DNA of 51,655 nt, from positions 1 through 51,655 of the forward strand of contig JAQYCV010000037.1 of NCBI GenBank assembly GCA_028724525.1, read 5' to 3'. Position numbers and translations under genes: made by a program. Below the pieces are notes generated by a model, which was not told where the DNA came from, ran no database searches, and saw nothing but the letters and a program-made list of their open reading frames with translations. Below, piece after piece: positions 1 through 8,632 of the stretch (its first letter is position 1; every line of letters begins with the position of its first letter). The stretch comes from Clostridiales bacterium. Its GTDB lineage: Bacteria; Bacillota; Clostridia; Saccharofermentanales; DTU023.

Positions 1-1056
1 CCGAAACCGGCGTTGCAGGCGAAGTTAACGAAGGCGCCACAGCAGAGGGTAGAAGCAACGAAGCCGCAGCAGAGGATAAAGGGAGCCTTTACCCTCTCCT
101 GTTGAAGAGTTTGCTGACCGGGGTGTTAGTGGCCCTCTTTGTCTCCTTTTTCCGCTGGGGGATCCCTCAAATCATGGGCCTGGTTAGCCGCCTCCTGGTC
201 TGGGCACGCGGGAATGTCTTATACAGTATCGTCTTTGTGGGGATCTTTATCCTAATTGGCCTCCTCGTGTCCTTTTGCACCAAAAAGGAGCCTATGATCG
301 GGGGCTCGGGGATTCCGCAAGTATCAGGGATTTTGCAGGACAAGCTAAACCTGTCCTGGTGGAAGATCTTTGTCAATAAGCTCTTAGCTGGTCTGCTGGC
401 CATTGGGTCTGGCCTCAGTCTGGGCCGGGAGGGGCCTTCTGTGCAAATTGGTGGGGCCCTGGGCCAGGGAGTGGGTGAGTTAAGCCACTCCAGCAAGGCA
501 GACAGTAAGATGCTCCTAGCAGGAGGTGCGGGCGCAGGGATGGCCGTGGCCTTTAATGCCCCTATTTCTGGGCTTTTCTTTACCGTAGAGGAGCTCTTTC
601 ACCAAACCAGCCACCGCAAATTTATGTCTCTGGCTTTAACTGTCCTTACGCGGCTACAGGCTTGTCCCGCCTTTTCATTGGCAACTCTGCTTGTATTAAG
701 GTGCCCCCCATGCAGGGCCTGGACCTCCGGGTCACCCCCCAGCTTCTGGGATTAGGCCCAGTGATAGGCCTCTCCGGCGTGTTCTTTAATAAGGCCATCA
801 TGTGGGGCAAGGATTTTTACGACTGGCTAAAAGTCCCGGTCACCTGCAAACATGTCCTGCCCTTTGTGGTCACGGCATTTTTTCTCCTCCTGGACCCTTC
901 TCTCTTAGGCTCGGGGGAAAACTTTATCTTGACCCAGCCTGAGGCGAGCTTGGGTATTGGCCAGGCCCTGGCCATTTATGGCATCAAGCTTCTCCTCCTC
1001 TTGGCCGGTCTACTCCGGTTTATGAGGCCCTGCTCGACCGGATGCTGGCGAAATAA
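1..1056 (+). pseudogene. ClC-family chloride channel / H+/Cl- antiporter, broken (5' end outside window)
   Basis: ClC proteins are membrane antiporters or channels that move chloride across the cytoplasmic membrane. The frame is open from the window edge, so the true start lies upstream; the TTG at 102 is not needed as a start. The filter motif GSGIPQ, the gating-glutamate motif GREGPSVQIG and the segment NAPISGLFFTVEE are all clear. Near 648-653 the reading frame is lost: the expected continuation AATGLSRLFIGNS is encoded two frames on, which fits an extra CG in the run ACGCGG. The second frame continues through hydrophobic helices to about 1010. The sequence then jumps, in a third frame, to TPVYEALLDRMLAK and a stop at 1054-1056. 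That resembles the soluble tail that follows the last helices in Gram-positive ClC proteins, so roughly a hundred residues, including the GxFxP filter segment, appear deleted. Two independent lesions make a real pseudogene likely. Confidence 0.8.
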
Positions 1057-1095
1057 GACGCGGAAACGGTAGCGGAGAGCGAGCATTGGTGGAGC

Positions 1096-1391
1096 ATTGG
1101 TGGCCAATTAAAGAAATCGATACTTTGCCACCAAGAGCGGATCAGCGCGTTGAGCAAGCATTGGAGGCATTTTCACAAAAACAGCGTTTTGCCGCCAATA
1201 TTCCAACTGGGCAAAATCTTTTCATTGGCGGTAAATTGAAGAAATCATTGCTTGCCGCCAATGCTGCAACCTGCGTGAGAGGCAAGCCTTGGTGGTATTT
1301 TCGTAAATACTGCATTTTGCCGCCAATGGTCCAACTGGGCAAAAGTTTTTTATTGGCGGCAGATTGAAAATATCACCTTTTGCCACCAATA
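1096..1391. repeat. Tandem ~128-bp repeat (about 2.3 copies) with inverted TTGCCRCCAAT motifs
   Basis: ATTGGYGG starts at 1096, 1224 and 1353, giving periods of 128 and 129 bp. Each copy begins ATTGGYGG, continues with an AATTGAAGAAATC-like stretch, then TTGCCRCCAA. The two full copies also share an internal block: TTTTGCCGCCAAT, then CCAACTGGGCAAAA, then the next ATTGGCGG. Because TTGCCGCCAAT and ATTGGCGGYAA are reverse complements, every unit can form alternative hairpins. Short open frames across it (1086-1367 plus, 1142-1416 minus) look like products of the repeat rather than genes. The rest of the 1057-1538 gap holds only a hairpin at 1440-1486. Confidence 0.8.
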
Positions 1392-1439
1392 CCCTATCTT
1401 TTGGGGACAAGATCATCTAAATTTACCCTTGAGTTGAAA

Positions 1440-1486
1440 GACAAAACTCCCCGCAGGCTTGTTCAGGGCCGGCAGGGAGCTTTGTC
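1440..1486 (-). terminator. Likely terminator downstream of the M14 peptidase gene
   Basis: GACAAAACTCCC at 1440-1451 pairs with GGGAGCTTTGTC at 1475-1486, with one mismatch and a roughly 23-nt GC-rich loop. It lies about 50 bp past the stop of the minus-strand gene. The minus-strand T-run after it is short, so the call is moderate. Confidence 0.45.
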
Positions 1487-1538
1487 AGGTATCTGTTTAG
1501 GAGTTATCTCAAAGGCTAGTAAGCCCTGGGATATAAAT

Positions 1539-2990
1539 TTACGCGTCCAAGGGCTTGGCCTCTCCGTTTTTGAGGGCGTCTAAGACAATCAAGCCGCTTT
1601 CCAGCTGGATAGAGACCAGGTCGTGGATGGGGACGACACTGTAGTGGAGGGCGCCGACGTTTTCCTTATCGAGTTCGGCATGGGCCGCGGCGCAGGAGGC
1701 GACAAGGTCGGTGAGTTTGCGAACAGCGGCTTGCACTTGTTCGGCCTCAGCTTCGGCCTGACCCGCTAGATGGCCAGCTTCCAGCTTGGCAGCCTTGGCT
1801 TGCCATTCTTCCAGGGCTTCTTGGCACATGCGGGTGGCCATGCCGTAGGAGAGGCTCTTGTAGAAGGGGGAAAGGTGGACGGAGTCCAGGAGTTCGGCTT
1901 CCGTAGCGGGGCGTTGGTATTCGGCCTCTTCCACCATCTTGCGGGTGCTCTCGTTGTAGTCATCTTTGGAGAAGGCGATGAGGGCCATGCGGTATTGGGA
2001 ATCGTCCCGGCTGAGGCCAGCGGTGGCATCCAGGATAGACCGGATGTAGGCATTGGCTTTTTCGCTTTGGTCTACTTGGTAGAGGATGGCATCCTTGCGG
2101 CTCATGTCAGTGGGGCTTTGGTCCATGATCCGGGGGTCGAAGAAGTAGGGCAACTCGGCCAGGAGGGTGAAGCTGCCATACTTGGAGGCATAGGCGGCGG
2201 AGCTGTCGCCCACGTTGATTTTCTCGCCAATGTTCGTGGCCCCATATTTTTCTAGGTAATCATAGTCCTTGGAAATGCTGAGATTGGGGTAGATGGCGGG
2301 GGACAGGGGCTGGAGATAGGGCATCTCGGGTTCGCCTAGGTGGAGGGGGACCTTGACCCGGTCGGCAGCCTGGCGGAGGGCTTCGTAGCGGGCTTCTGGC
2401 AGCTGGTGGGTTAGGTACCAGTAGGCGCCGCCAAAGCCGGCGTTATGGAGGGAGTAGATAAAGTCCGGTTGGATTTTGTCGATGAGCTCCATCATGGCCC
2501 GGGTTTCCGGCAGGGGCTTGTCGAAATTCAGGTCCTTATAGTGGATGGGGAAGGTCCATTCCACTTGCTGGTGGCCGGCTGGCCGGAAGAAGTGCTTGGA
2601 ATAGTTATAAGTGGTGAAGGGGCCCTTGAGCCAGCCCTGATTGCGTTCCAGGCCGTCCCGGTCCCAGGCTTTGACCACATACCAGGTGTAGTCAAACTCA
2701 GCCCGTAAGTCTGCTTGTTCAGCCAGGGCCTGGGTGAAATACTCCAGCATCATGGTACCGATGGGTTCGTTGGGGTGGGGGCAGCCGAACATGAGGGCGT
2801 TCTTGGACCCTTGGACTATTTTGAGACAGAGGAGGTCCTTGCCTTCCTTAGTTTGACCAATAGTGGACAGGCTAACCACGTCCGGATAGCGGGCGGCCAG
2901 GTCGCGGGAGCTTTGGTCTAGCTCGTCAGGGGTCAAGAAGACCTTATAGTCGGGAATATTATTAAGTAATTTTTCAAAAATAGCTTTCAT
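1539..2990 (-). CDS. M14-family zinc carboxypeptidase-like protein
   Basis: Predicted zinc metallopeptidase of the M14 (carboxypeptidase A) fold, 483 residues, with no signal peptide, so it should act in the cytoplasm on peptides. The zinc-binding HxxE is seen in HPNEP (His72, Glu75). The third ligand is probably His182 in SLHNAG, and the general-base glutamate is probably Glu279 in LLAELPYF. An extra C-terminal region after about residue 320 is helical and partly Ala/Glu-rich (around 405-440). A strong AGGAGA ribosome site sits seven bases before the ATG. It is the last gene of the minus-strand run, 48 bp after the S9 peptidase and downstream of an oligopeptide transporter, which fits breakdown of imported peptides. 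The substrate cannot be told from sequence; M14-like amidases that act on peptidoglycan or modified peptides are an alternative. Confidence 0.85.
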   Translation of the reverse strand: MKAIFEKLLNNIPDYKVFLTPDELDQSSRDLAARYPDVVSLSTIGQTKEGKDLLCLKIVQGSKNALMFGCPHPNEPIGTMMLEYFTQALAEQADLRAEFDYTWYVVKAWDRDGLERNQGWLKGPFTTYNYSKHFFRPAGHQQVEWTFPIHYKDLNFDKPLPETRAMMELIDKIQPDFIYSLHNAGFGGAYWYLTHQLPEARYEALRQAADRVKVPLHLGEPEMPYLQPLSPAIYPNLSISKDYDYLEKYGATNIGEKINVGDSSAAYASKYGSFTLLAELPYFFDPRIMDQSPTDMSRKDAILYQVDQSEKANAYIRSILDATAGLSRDDSQYRMALIAFSKDDYNESTRKMVEEAEYQRPATEAELLDSVHLSPFYKSLSYGMATRMCQEALEEWQAKAAKLEAGHLAGQAEAEAEQVQAAVRKLTDLVASCAAAHAELDKENVGALHYSVVPIHDLVSIQLESGLIVLDALKNGEAKPLDA

Positions 2991-3038
2991 ATCTTCTCCT
3001 AATCTGAGAGACTTCCTTATCTTGACCAGGGATATCTC

Positions 3039-4874
3039 CTATTCCTGGATAGCCAGATGGGTCTTGAGGAAGTCTGCGATTTTGGGGTAGCAGTCCACAC
3101 GGTTTTTCATCTTGCGGATGCCGTGGCCTTCATCGGGATAGCAGAGGTAGAAGACCTCCTTGCCCAAGGATTTCAGGTGGTCGACGACTTGGTCGGACTC
3201 GGTGACAGGGACCCGGGGGTCGTTCTTGCCCTGGATGACCATGAGGGGGGCAGTAATGTTATCGATCTTGGCAATGGGCGACACTTCATAGAGGAGGTCG
3301 CGGTGCTGGGCCAGGCTGCCGTATTCGCTTTCCCGGTGGGGGCGGCGGTAGTCTGCGGTGTTTTCTAGGAAGGTGACCAGGTTGTACATGCCGACTGTAT
3401 CGACCGCGCAGGCGAAGAGGTCGGGCAGGCGGCCGGCGCAGGACAGGGTCATAAAGCCGCCGTAGCTGGTGCCGGAGACCCCTATCCGGTCCTTATCCGC
3501 CAGGCCGGTGTCCACCAGGTGCTGGACCAGGGCTTCAATATCCCGGACGCTGTCCAGGCGTTTTTCCACATCGTCCAGGTGGGTAAAGTGCTTGCCGTAG
3601 CCGGTGCTACCCCGGACATTGGGGGCGACCACCGCAATACCCTGGGCCAGGAGGTATTGAATAAATTCGTTGAAGCTGGGCCTTTCCTGGCCCTCCGGGC
3701 CCCCGTGGATTTCGATCAGGCAGGGAAGCTGCTTGGGATCCTTGACCTGGTCCAGGTCTTGCCCTTGGGGCAGGTAGAGCCAATAGTCCACCTTGAGGCC
3801 GTCAAAGGACTGGTAGGACCGGAGTTCCGGCTCCACCAGGCTGGCCTTGAAGTCGGGGGCCAGGCTATCGGGGCTGAGCCGCTGCATGGCATCTCGGTCT
3901 AGATCTAAGAGCCAGATCCCCTCCGGACGGGCCCCACTAGTCAGGCTGAAAAGGAGCTTGTGGCCCTCTTGGGACCAGGTCATGAGGGAGTAGGAGCTGA
4001 TCACCGCCTTGGGGGGCAGGATGGTGTTGACCTCTTGGCCTGTGGTCAAGTCGTAGATTTTTAGGCTGGAATAGCCGGCCGCGTTGAGGGTCAGGCAGAG
4101 ATAGCGGTCATCAGCGGACAAGGCCAGGTTTTCTATATCATAGTCAAAGGCCTTGCGTAGGCTGGCCTCTTGAGTGTCTAGGTCATAGTAGTAAAGTTGG
4201 TAGAATTCTGCATTCAATTCGCTGAGGAAGTAAAAGCCCCGGCTGTCATGCTTCCAGCAGGGTTTCACATCTGCGGAAAGCTGGTCGGTTGAGAGAACCC
4301 GGCGGCTGTCCCCGGTCTGTAGATCGGTCATCCACAGGGCATTGTCGCTTTCAGCCTTGAGTTTGTTGTAGAGAAAATACCGGCCATCAGGGGAGATCGC
4401 ATTGGGGGCCGGCCAGTTGTAATTGTCTTCAAAGGCTTGAACCAGGCGGGCTTGGCCCCTTTCCAGATCCTTGATCCAGATGTCAAAGTGTTCGGAATGG
4501 CGTTGATTAGAGGCGTAGGCCAGATGCTTAGCCCCAGGATGAACACCTGCAAAGAAGTTGCGGGCTGGCCCACCTTCTACGAGTTTCTCAGGCTGGGCCC
4601 CGGGCTGGGTCAGGCGGAAAATGCTCTCACATTCGCTCCCGCTGGGGTCCATGGAAAAGTAGAGACTGCCTGAGACCTGGTCGGCATATAACTGCCAGCA
4701 GGCAATGGGGTCCTGGGTCCAGCGACGGCGTTCACCGGTCCTTAGGTCTAGGTCCCAGATATGGTCCCCTGCCTCATCGTGGTGGATATAGGCTATCTTA
4801 TTGCCCCCATCCAGCCAGACGGGAGAGGAGTCATTGGCAATTTCTAAATATTTTACAACGCTATTCATCGACAT
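3039..4874 (-). CDS. S9-family prolyl oligopeptidase / acylaminoacyl-peptidase-like serine peptidase
   Basis: Cytoplasmic serine peptidase of about 611 residues. Residues 1-350 form WD/TolB-like beta-propeller blades that gate the active site. From about 360 an alpha/beta-hydrolase domain carries the nucleophile Ser470 in GTSYGGF, Asp552 in GKNDPRVP and His584 in DEGHG. HGGPEG at 390-395 is the usual oxyanion segment. No signal peptide is visible. Two start codons lie six bases apart; the AAAGG ribosome site is better spaced for the second (position 4868), so the protein may lack the first two residues. It follows the peptide-binding protein gene and precedes the M14 peptidase, suggesting that it trims short peptides brought in by the transporter. 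The family assignment is firm; the exact specificity (aminopeptidase, dipeptidyl peptidase or oligopeptidase) is open. Confidence 0.92.
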   Translation of the reverse strand: MSMNSVVKYLEIANDSSPVWLDGGNKIAYIHHDEAGDHIWDLDLRTGERRRWTQDPIACWQLYADQVSGSLYFSMDPSGSECESIFRLTQPGAQPEKLVEGGPARNFFAGVHPGAKHLAYASNQRHSEHFDIWIKDLERGQARLVQAFEDNYNWPAPNAISPDGRYFLYNKLKAESDNALWMTDLQTGDSRRVLSTDQLSADVKPCWKHDSRGFYFLSELNAEFYQLYYYDLDTQEASLRKAFDYDIENLALSADDRYLCLTLNAAGYSSLKIYDLTTGQEVNTILPPKAVISSYSLMTWSQEGHKLLFSLTSGARPEGIWLLDLDRDAMQRLSPDSLAPDFKASLVEPELRSYQSFDGLKVDYWLYLPQGQDLDQVKDPKQLPCLIEIHGGPEGQERPSFNEFIQYLLAQGIAVVAPNVRGSTGYGKHFTHLDDVEKRLDSVRDIEALVQHLVDTGLADKDRIGVSGTSYGGFMTLSCAGRLPDLFACAVDTVGMYNLVTFLENTADYRRPHRESEYGSLAQHRDLLYEVSPIAKIDNITAPLMVIQGKNDPRVPVTESDQVVDHLKSLGKEVFYLCYPDEGHGIRKMKNRVDCYPKIADFLKTHLAIQE

Positions 4875-4894
4875 CTACCTTTCATTTTTACAAG

Positions 4895-4927
4895 CAAGGG
4901 GGCGGAGACTGGGTCCCCGCCCCCTTG
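4895..4927 (-). terminator. Strong GC hairpin between the binding-protein gene and the S9 peptidase gene
   Basis: CAAGGGGGCGG (4895-4905) pairs with CCGCCCCCTTG (4917-4927), an 11-bp stem with a short loop, 29 bp past the stop of the binding-protein gene. No long T-run follows on the minus strand, so it may act as a partial terminator or as an mRNA-stabilising hairpin that keeps the abundant binding-protein transcript higher than the peptidase genes. Confidence 0.6.
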
Positions 4928-4955
4928 TAAGTGTTTAAACGCGTCTGGCTACTGC

Positions 4956-6542
4956 TTACTCATCAATGAAGTAAGTGTAGGTGTATTCGCTCCAGCCCCA
5001 CTTACCAGCGCCATCGATAGGCAGGTTGTAGAGGTCAGACCGGGAAGCGGTATAGCCGGCCCAAGCCAGAACGTTGATGGCAGGCATATCGTCAATCAGG
5101 TAAACCTGGGCTTCCTTGTAGTATTCGGCCCGTTTTTCAGGGTCAGACTCTGCGGCACCCTTGTCCAAGAGAGCTTCGAAATCGTCGTTGACATAGCTGG
5201 CGTAGTTGCTGGAAGAATCCTTGCCGAAGCGAGATTTCAGAGCGGCCGGGTCAGGACCCATGAAGCCACCCTGGGCCTCGATAATCCAGTCACCGTGACG
5301 GACGACTTTTTCGGCCCAAGCGTTAAATTCGGAAACGACCAGTTCAATCTCGATACCGGCTTTCGCACAGTTAGCGATAAGGAGCTTGGTCATGTCCACT
5401 AATTGACCATCGAAGCAGTCGATGGTCAGGCCACGGACATAGAAGCCATCCTTGTCGGCTTCATAACCGGCATCTTCCAGGATCTTTCTGGCGCCTTCGA
5501 TATCAACGTCAGGATAGGGGTAATCGGTGTTGGCGGCCCACTCTACGATGCTAGGATAGGCGGTCCACTCGGGAGGCATAACGCCAGAGGTAACTTTTTC
5601 GGAAAATTCCTTACGGTCAACGCAGCGAGCGATGGCTTGGCGAATGGCCACGTCTTGTACCTTTTCATTTTCCAGGTTGAAGATATAGCGCCAGGGGGAG
5701 GGGTAGAGGTCACGGTCAACACGCCAGTTGGGGTCAGCCTGCATTTGGTCTAAGAAGGCGTCGGGTACCATGGCGATGGTATCGATTTCGCCGTTGAACA
5801 TGGCCTGTACAGCGGTGGTGTCATCAGGAACGATGGCAAAGATCAACTTGTCCAGGTGAGGAGCGCCGTCATGGTAGTTGGGGTTTTTCACCAGGATGGT
5901 GTGCTTACCCTGTTCGTAAGAATCGAACATGAAGGGGCCAGAGCCCATGGGCTTGGTTTTAGCGGCTTCGTTGTCTTCCCAAGCTTCACCATTGTTGTAA
6001 ATGTGTTCGGGCAGGATGAAAGTAGCATACCAGCCAATTCTGGCCACAAAGCTGACATCAGCGGTATTCATATGGAAAACGACGGTCAGGGGATCAACAA
6101 TCTCGATCTCGTCAACAATTTCCATGGAGGAGCTGAAGTAGCAAGTCGGATGCTCTTTGATGTAGTCGAAAGTATATTTGACGTCTTCGGCATCCAGGGC
6201 CTCGCCGTCCCACCACTTCATGTTGTCTTTGAGGTGGAAGGTGATGGTCTTGGCGTCATCAGAAATGTCCCAAGATTCTGCGGCATCGGGCATAGGCTGC
6301 TTGGAAGAGTCCAATTTGGTCAGGCGGTTGTACATGTTTTGGAACATGGCATAGCCATTATCGTCTGCCGCAGCGCTGGGGCAGAAGGACATGGGGTCGC
6401 CTGCTTCTCTAACAACCAGGGTGCCACCTTCTTTAATCGGGGGGGCATCTTTGTCTTCTTCAGCCAGAGTGAAGTTGCCCAGGCCCAGGCTCAGGCTCAT
6501 CACCAGCAAGGCTGCGAGTGCAAGGGTTAAGATCTTTTTCAT
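4956..6542 (-). CDS. ABC transporter extracellular substrate-binding protein, family 5 (peptide/oligopeptide type)
   Basis: Captures peptides outside the membrane and hands them to the OppBCDF-type transporter encoded just upstream. The start is the ATG at 6542, with GAGGAGG eight bases before it; the longer open frame upstream overlaps the ATPase gene and is not used. The 528-residue product begins MKKILTLALAALL, a clear export signal ending near TLA-EED. The SBP_bac_5 fold fits the length and segments such as WWDGEALDAEDVKYTFDYI and MGSGPF. Oddly, no cysteine lipobox follows the signal, although Gram-positive binding proteins of this family are normally lipoproteins (see findings). It sits 25 bp after the second ATPase gene; a GC hairpin follows it. 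Confidence 0.93.
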   Translation of the reverse strand: MKKILTLALAALLVMSLSLGLGNFTLAEEDKDAPPIKEGGTLVVREAGDPMSFCPSAAADDNGYAMFQNMYNRLTKLDSSKQPMPDAAESWDISDDAKTITFHLKDNMKWWDGEALDAEDVKYTFDYIKEHPTCYFSSSMEIVDEIEIVDPLTVVFHMNTADVSFVARIGWYATFILPEHIYNNGEAWEDNEAAKTKPMGSGPFMFDSYEQGKHTILVKNPNYHDGAPHLDKLIFAIVPDDTTAVQAMFNGEIDTIAMVPDAFLDQMQADPNWRVDRDLYPSPWRYIFNLENEKVQDVAIRQAIARCVDRKEFSEKVTSGVMPPEWTAYPSIVEWAANTDYPYPDVDIEGARKILEDAGYEADKDGFYVRGLTIDCFDGQLVDMTKLLIANCAKAGIEIELVVSEFNAWAEKVVRHGDWIIEAQGGFMGPDPAALKSRFGKDSSSNYASYVNDDFEALLDKGAAESDPEKRAEYYKEAQVYLIDDMPAINVLAWAGYTASRSDLYNLPIDGAGKWGWSEYTYTYFIDE

Positions 6543-6567
6543 GTTTGATTCCTCCTCAAACTTTTTT

Positions 6568-7569
6568 CTAAGATTCCTCTTGTATAGCATTGATACGGTC
6601 GCAGACCGCATAATGCGAGTCACTGATGACCTGTTTGTCAGGATATTTTTTGAAACAGGCATCTACTGCATAGGGGCAGCGGGGTGCAAAGTAGCAGCCG
6701 GCCCCGGGGTCCAGGGGTGTGGGCGGTTCGCCCTCAATGGGGATGGGGTCTTGCTTATCCTCCGGGTCTATAGAAGTGCAATTAGAAATCAAAACTTTGG
6801 TATATGGGTGCTGGGGATTGCTGATGACCTCATCGGTCAAGCCATATTCAACCACCCGGCCCAGGTACATGACCGCGACCACATCACAGGTATAGCGGGT
6901 TAGAGCGATATCATGGCTGATAAAGACCATGGTGGTGCCCCGGGTCTTGCTGAGATGGATCAAGAGGTTGATGATATCAGCCCGGACAGACACGTCCAGC
7001 ATGGAGACCGGCTCGTCCGCAATGACGATGCTGGGGTCCAGGAGCATGGCCCGGGTAATGGAAATACGTTGGAGCTGGCCGCCCGACAATTCGTGAGGGT
7101 AGCGGTTGACAATATCTTCCACTGGGACGAGGCCGGAACCCTCCAGGGCCTCATGGATCAGCTTGTCTCGGGCAGCTTCATCGGCCCCAATCGCGTGAAT
7201 ACGCAGGGTCCGCTGGAGGATCTGCCGGATGGTATCCCGGGGGGTGAAGGTATCAAAGGGGTTTTGGAAGATGATCTGGACGGTCCGGCGGAAGGATTTG
7301 CGGTCCTTGCGCAGGAGGTCATTGGTCGAAACACCGTCGACCAAGACATCGCCCCGGGTAGGATCTTCCAGGCGGACCAGCATCCGGCCCAGGGTGCTCT
7401 TACCGCAGCCCGATTCCCCGATAATGCCGAGGATATCCCCTTTATCAATAGAGAGATTGATCCCGTCTACGGCTTTGACATGTTTTTTGCCGCCTTTGAG
7501 CTGGCCAATGAGCGTGGGCGCTTTGTAGTCATACCACTTCGCGATATCTTGAATTTCGATATAAGCCAT
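6568..7569 (-). CDS. Oligopeptide/dipeptide ABC transporter ATP-binding protein (OppF/DppF type)
   Basis: Second nucleotide-binding subunit of the peptide importer, 333 residues, at the inner face of the membrane. Walker A is GESGCGKST (51-59), the signature is LSGGQ (161-165), Walker B is IVIADEPVSMLD (about 181-192), and the switch histidine follows in FISHD. The C-terminal extension CYFAPRCPYAVDAC is typical of the oligopeptide/dipeptide ATPases; its cysteines may hold an iron-sulphur cluster in some members. Its ATG overlaps the stop of the upstream ATPase gene as TAATG, so the two are probably translationally coupled. Specificity for peptides rather than nickel or glutathione is inferred from the adjoining peptidases. 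Confidence 0.95.
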   Translation of the reverse strand: MAYIEIQDIAKWYDYKAPTLIGQLKGGKKHVKAVDGINLSIDKGDILGIIGESGCGKSTLGRMLVRLEDPTRGDVLVDGVSTNDLLRKDRKSFRRTVQIIFQNPFDTFTPRDTIRQILQRTLRIHAIGADEAARDKLIHEALEGSGLVPVEDIVNRYPHELSGGQLQRISITRAMLLDPSIVIADEPVSMLDVSVRADIINLLIHLSKTRGTTMVFISHDIALTRYTCDVVAVMYLGRVVEYGLTDEVISNPQHPYTKVLISNCTSIDPEDKQDPIPIEGEPPTPLDPGAGCYFAPRCPYAVDACFKKYPDKQVISDSHYAVCDRINAIQEES

Positions 7570-8630
7570 TACTCCACACCTCCGTCATACATAAAGCAGG
7601 CTACTTCACCACATCCGCAGGGTGAGGGCTTGAGATAGGGTTTTTCCTTATGGCATCTGGGCCCCGCATTCTTACAGCGAGGGGCAAAGACGCAACGGGC
7701 GGACAAGTCAGAGCTGAGGTCAGGCAAGAAACCGGGAATGGACTCCAGCTGCTTTTTCTCGCCATGGAGGGCGGGGAAAGAAGCTAGAAGGGCCTGGGTA
7801 TAGGGGTGGTAGGGGGTTTTCATAAGCTGGCTGACATAGCCAAACTCCAAAATTTCCCCGGCGTAGAGGACGGCCATCTTATTGCAGCTGGCCGCCACCA
7901 CACTCATGTCATGAGTAATCATGATCCGGGTGGTGGAGAGCTTTTCCTCCATGTTCTGGATCTCCTTGAGGATCTGGCCCTGGGTCACAACGTCCAGGGC
8001 TGTGGTGGCCTCGTCAAAGATCAAGAGCTGGGGGGAGAAGAGAAGGCTCATGGCGATGGCCACTCTTTGCAGCATACCGCCGGACAGCTCATGGGGATAG
8101 AGGGTATAGACCCTTTCAGGCAGGTTGACCAGGTCCAAGAGAGCCAGAGAAATCTTCCGGATGTCCTGCTTACTGGTCCCAGGCTTATGAGCTAAATAGA
8201 TATCCTCAAAAACCGTGCTGATCCTGTGGACCGGGCTGAGCGAGTTCATGGCTTTCTGGAAAACCACGGCGATCTCCGTCCAGCGGAGCTGGTTGAGCTC
8301 CTTGTTGGAGAGGGTCAGGAGGTTCTTGTCGCCCATAAAGATGGCCTCACCATCAATGAGGGTAGATTTTTTAGGCAGCAGGCCCAGGAGGGCCATGGCC
8401 AGGGTGGATTTTCCACTGCCGGACTCCCCGATCAGACCCATGGAGTCACCCTTATAGATGGTCAGACTGGCGTGGCGGACTGCCTTGACCTTCTTATTCC
8501 GGTTGACATAGGTCACATTCATATCCTGGATGCGGAGGACTTCCTCTCGGCCCGCCTCAGAGACTTGAGGGTCTAGGGCCTCCGGCTTCAGGTCTTGCAA
8601 TTTATCTTGATTATTTGTCGTTGGCTGCAT
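7569..8630 (-). CDS. Oligopeptide/dipeptide ABC transporter ATP-binding protein (OppD/DppD type)
   Basis: First nucleotide-binding subunit, 353 residues. Walker A is GESGSGKST (68-76); the signature appears as LSGGMLQRVAIAMSLL and Walker B as LLIFDEATTALD. The family C-terminal segment CVFAPRCKNAGPRC is present and continues into a cysteine-rich tail (CGCGEVACFMY). About 30 residues precede the ABC domain, more than usual. A GGAGGA ribosome site lies within the end of the preceding permease gene, and the two genes are practically adjoining. It pairs with the next gene to form the ATPase heterodimer. Confidence 0.95.
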   Translation of the reverse strand: MQPTTNNQDKLQDLKPEALDPQVSEAGREEVLRIQDMNVTYVNRNKKVKAVRHASLTIYKGDSMGLIGESGSGKSTLAMALLGLLPKKSTLIDGEAIFMGDKNLLTLSNKELNQLRWTEIAVVFQKAMNSLSPVHRISTVFEDIYLAHKPGTSKQDIRKISLALLDLVNLPERVYTLYPHELSGGMLQRVAIAMSLLFSPQLLIFDEATTALDVVTQGQILKEIQNMEEKLSTTRIMITHDMSVVAASCNKMAVLYAGEILEFGYVSQLMKTPYHPYTQALLASFPALHGEKKQLESIPGFLPDLSSDLSARCVFAPRCKNAGPRCHKEKPYLKPSPCGCGEVACFMYDGGVE

Positions 8631-8632
8631 GC

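Noticed and set aside
102-755. ClC gene starting at the TTG at 102
   Set aside because: The frame is open to the window edge and no ribosome site precedes the TTG, so the start is outside.
1086-1416. Short open frames in the 128-bp repeats
   Set aside because: They consist entirely of repeat units, on both strands, with no ribosome site.
6543-6662. Longer N-terminus of the binding protein
   Set aside because: It overlaps the ATPase gene and would bury the signal peptide; the ATG at 6542 has a strong ribosome site.
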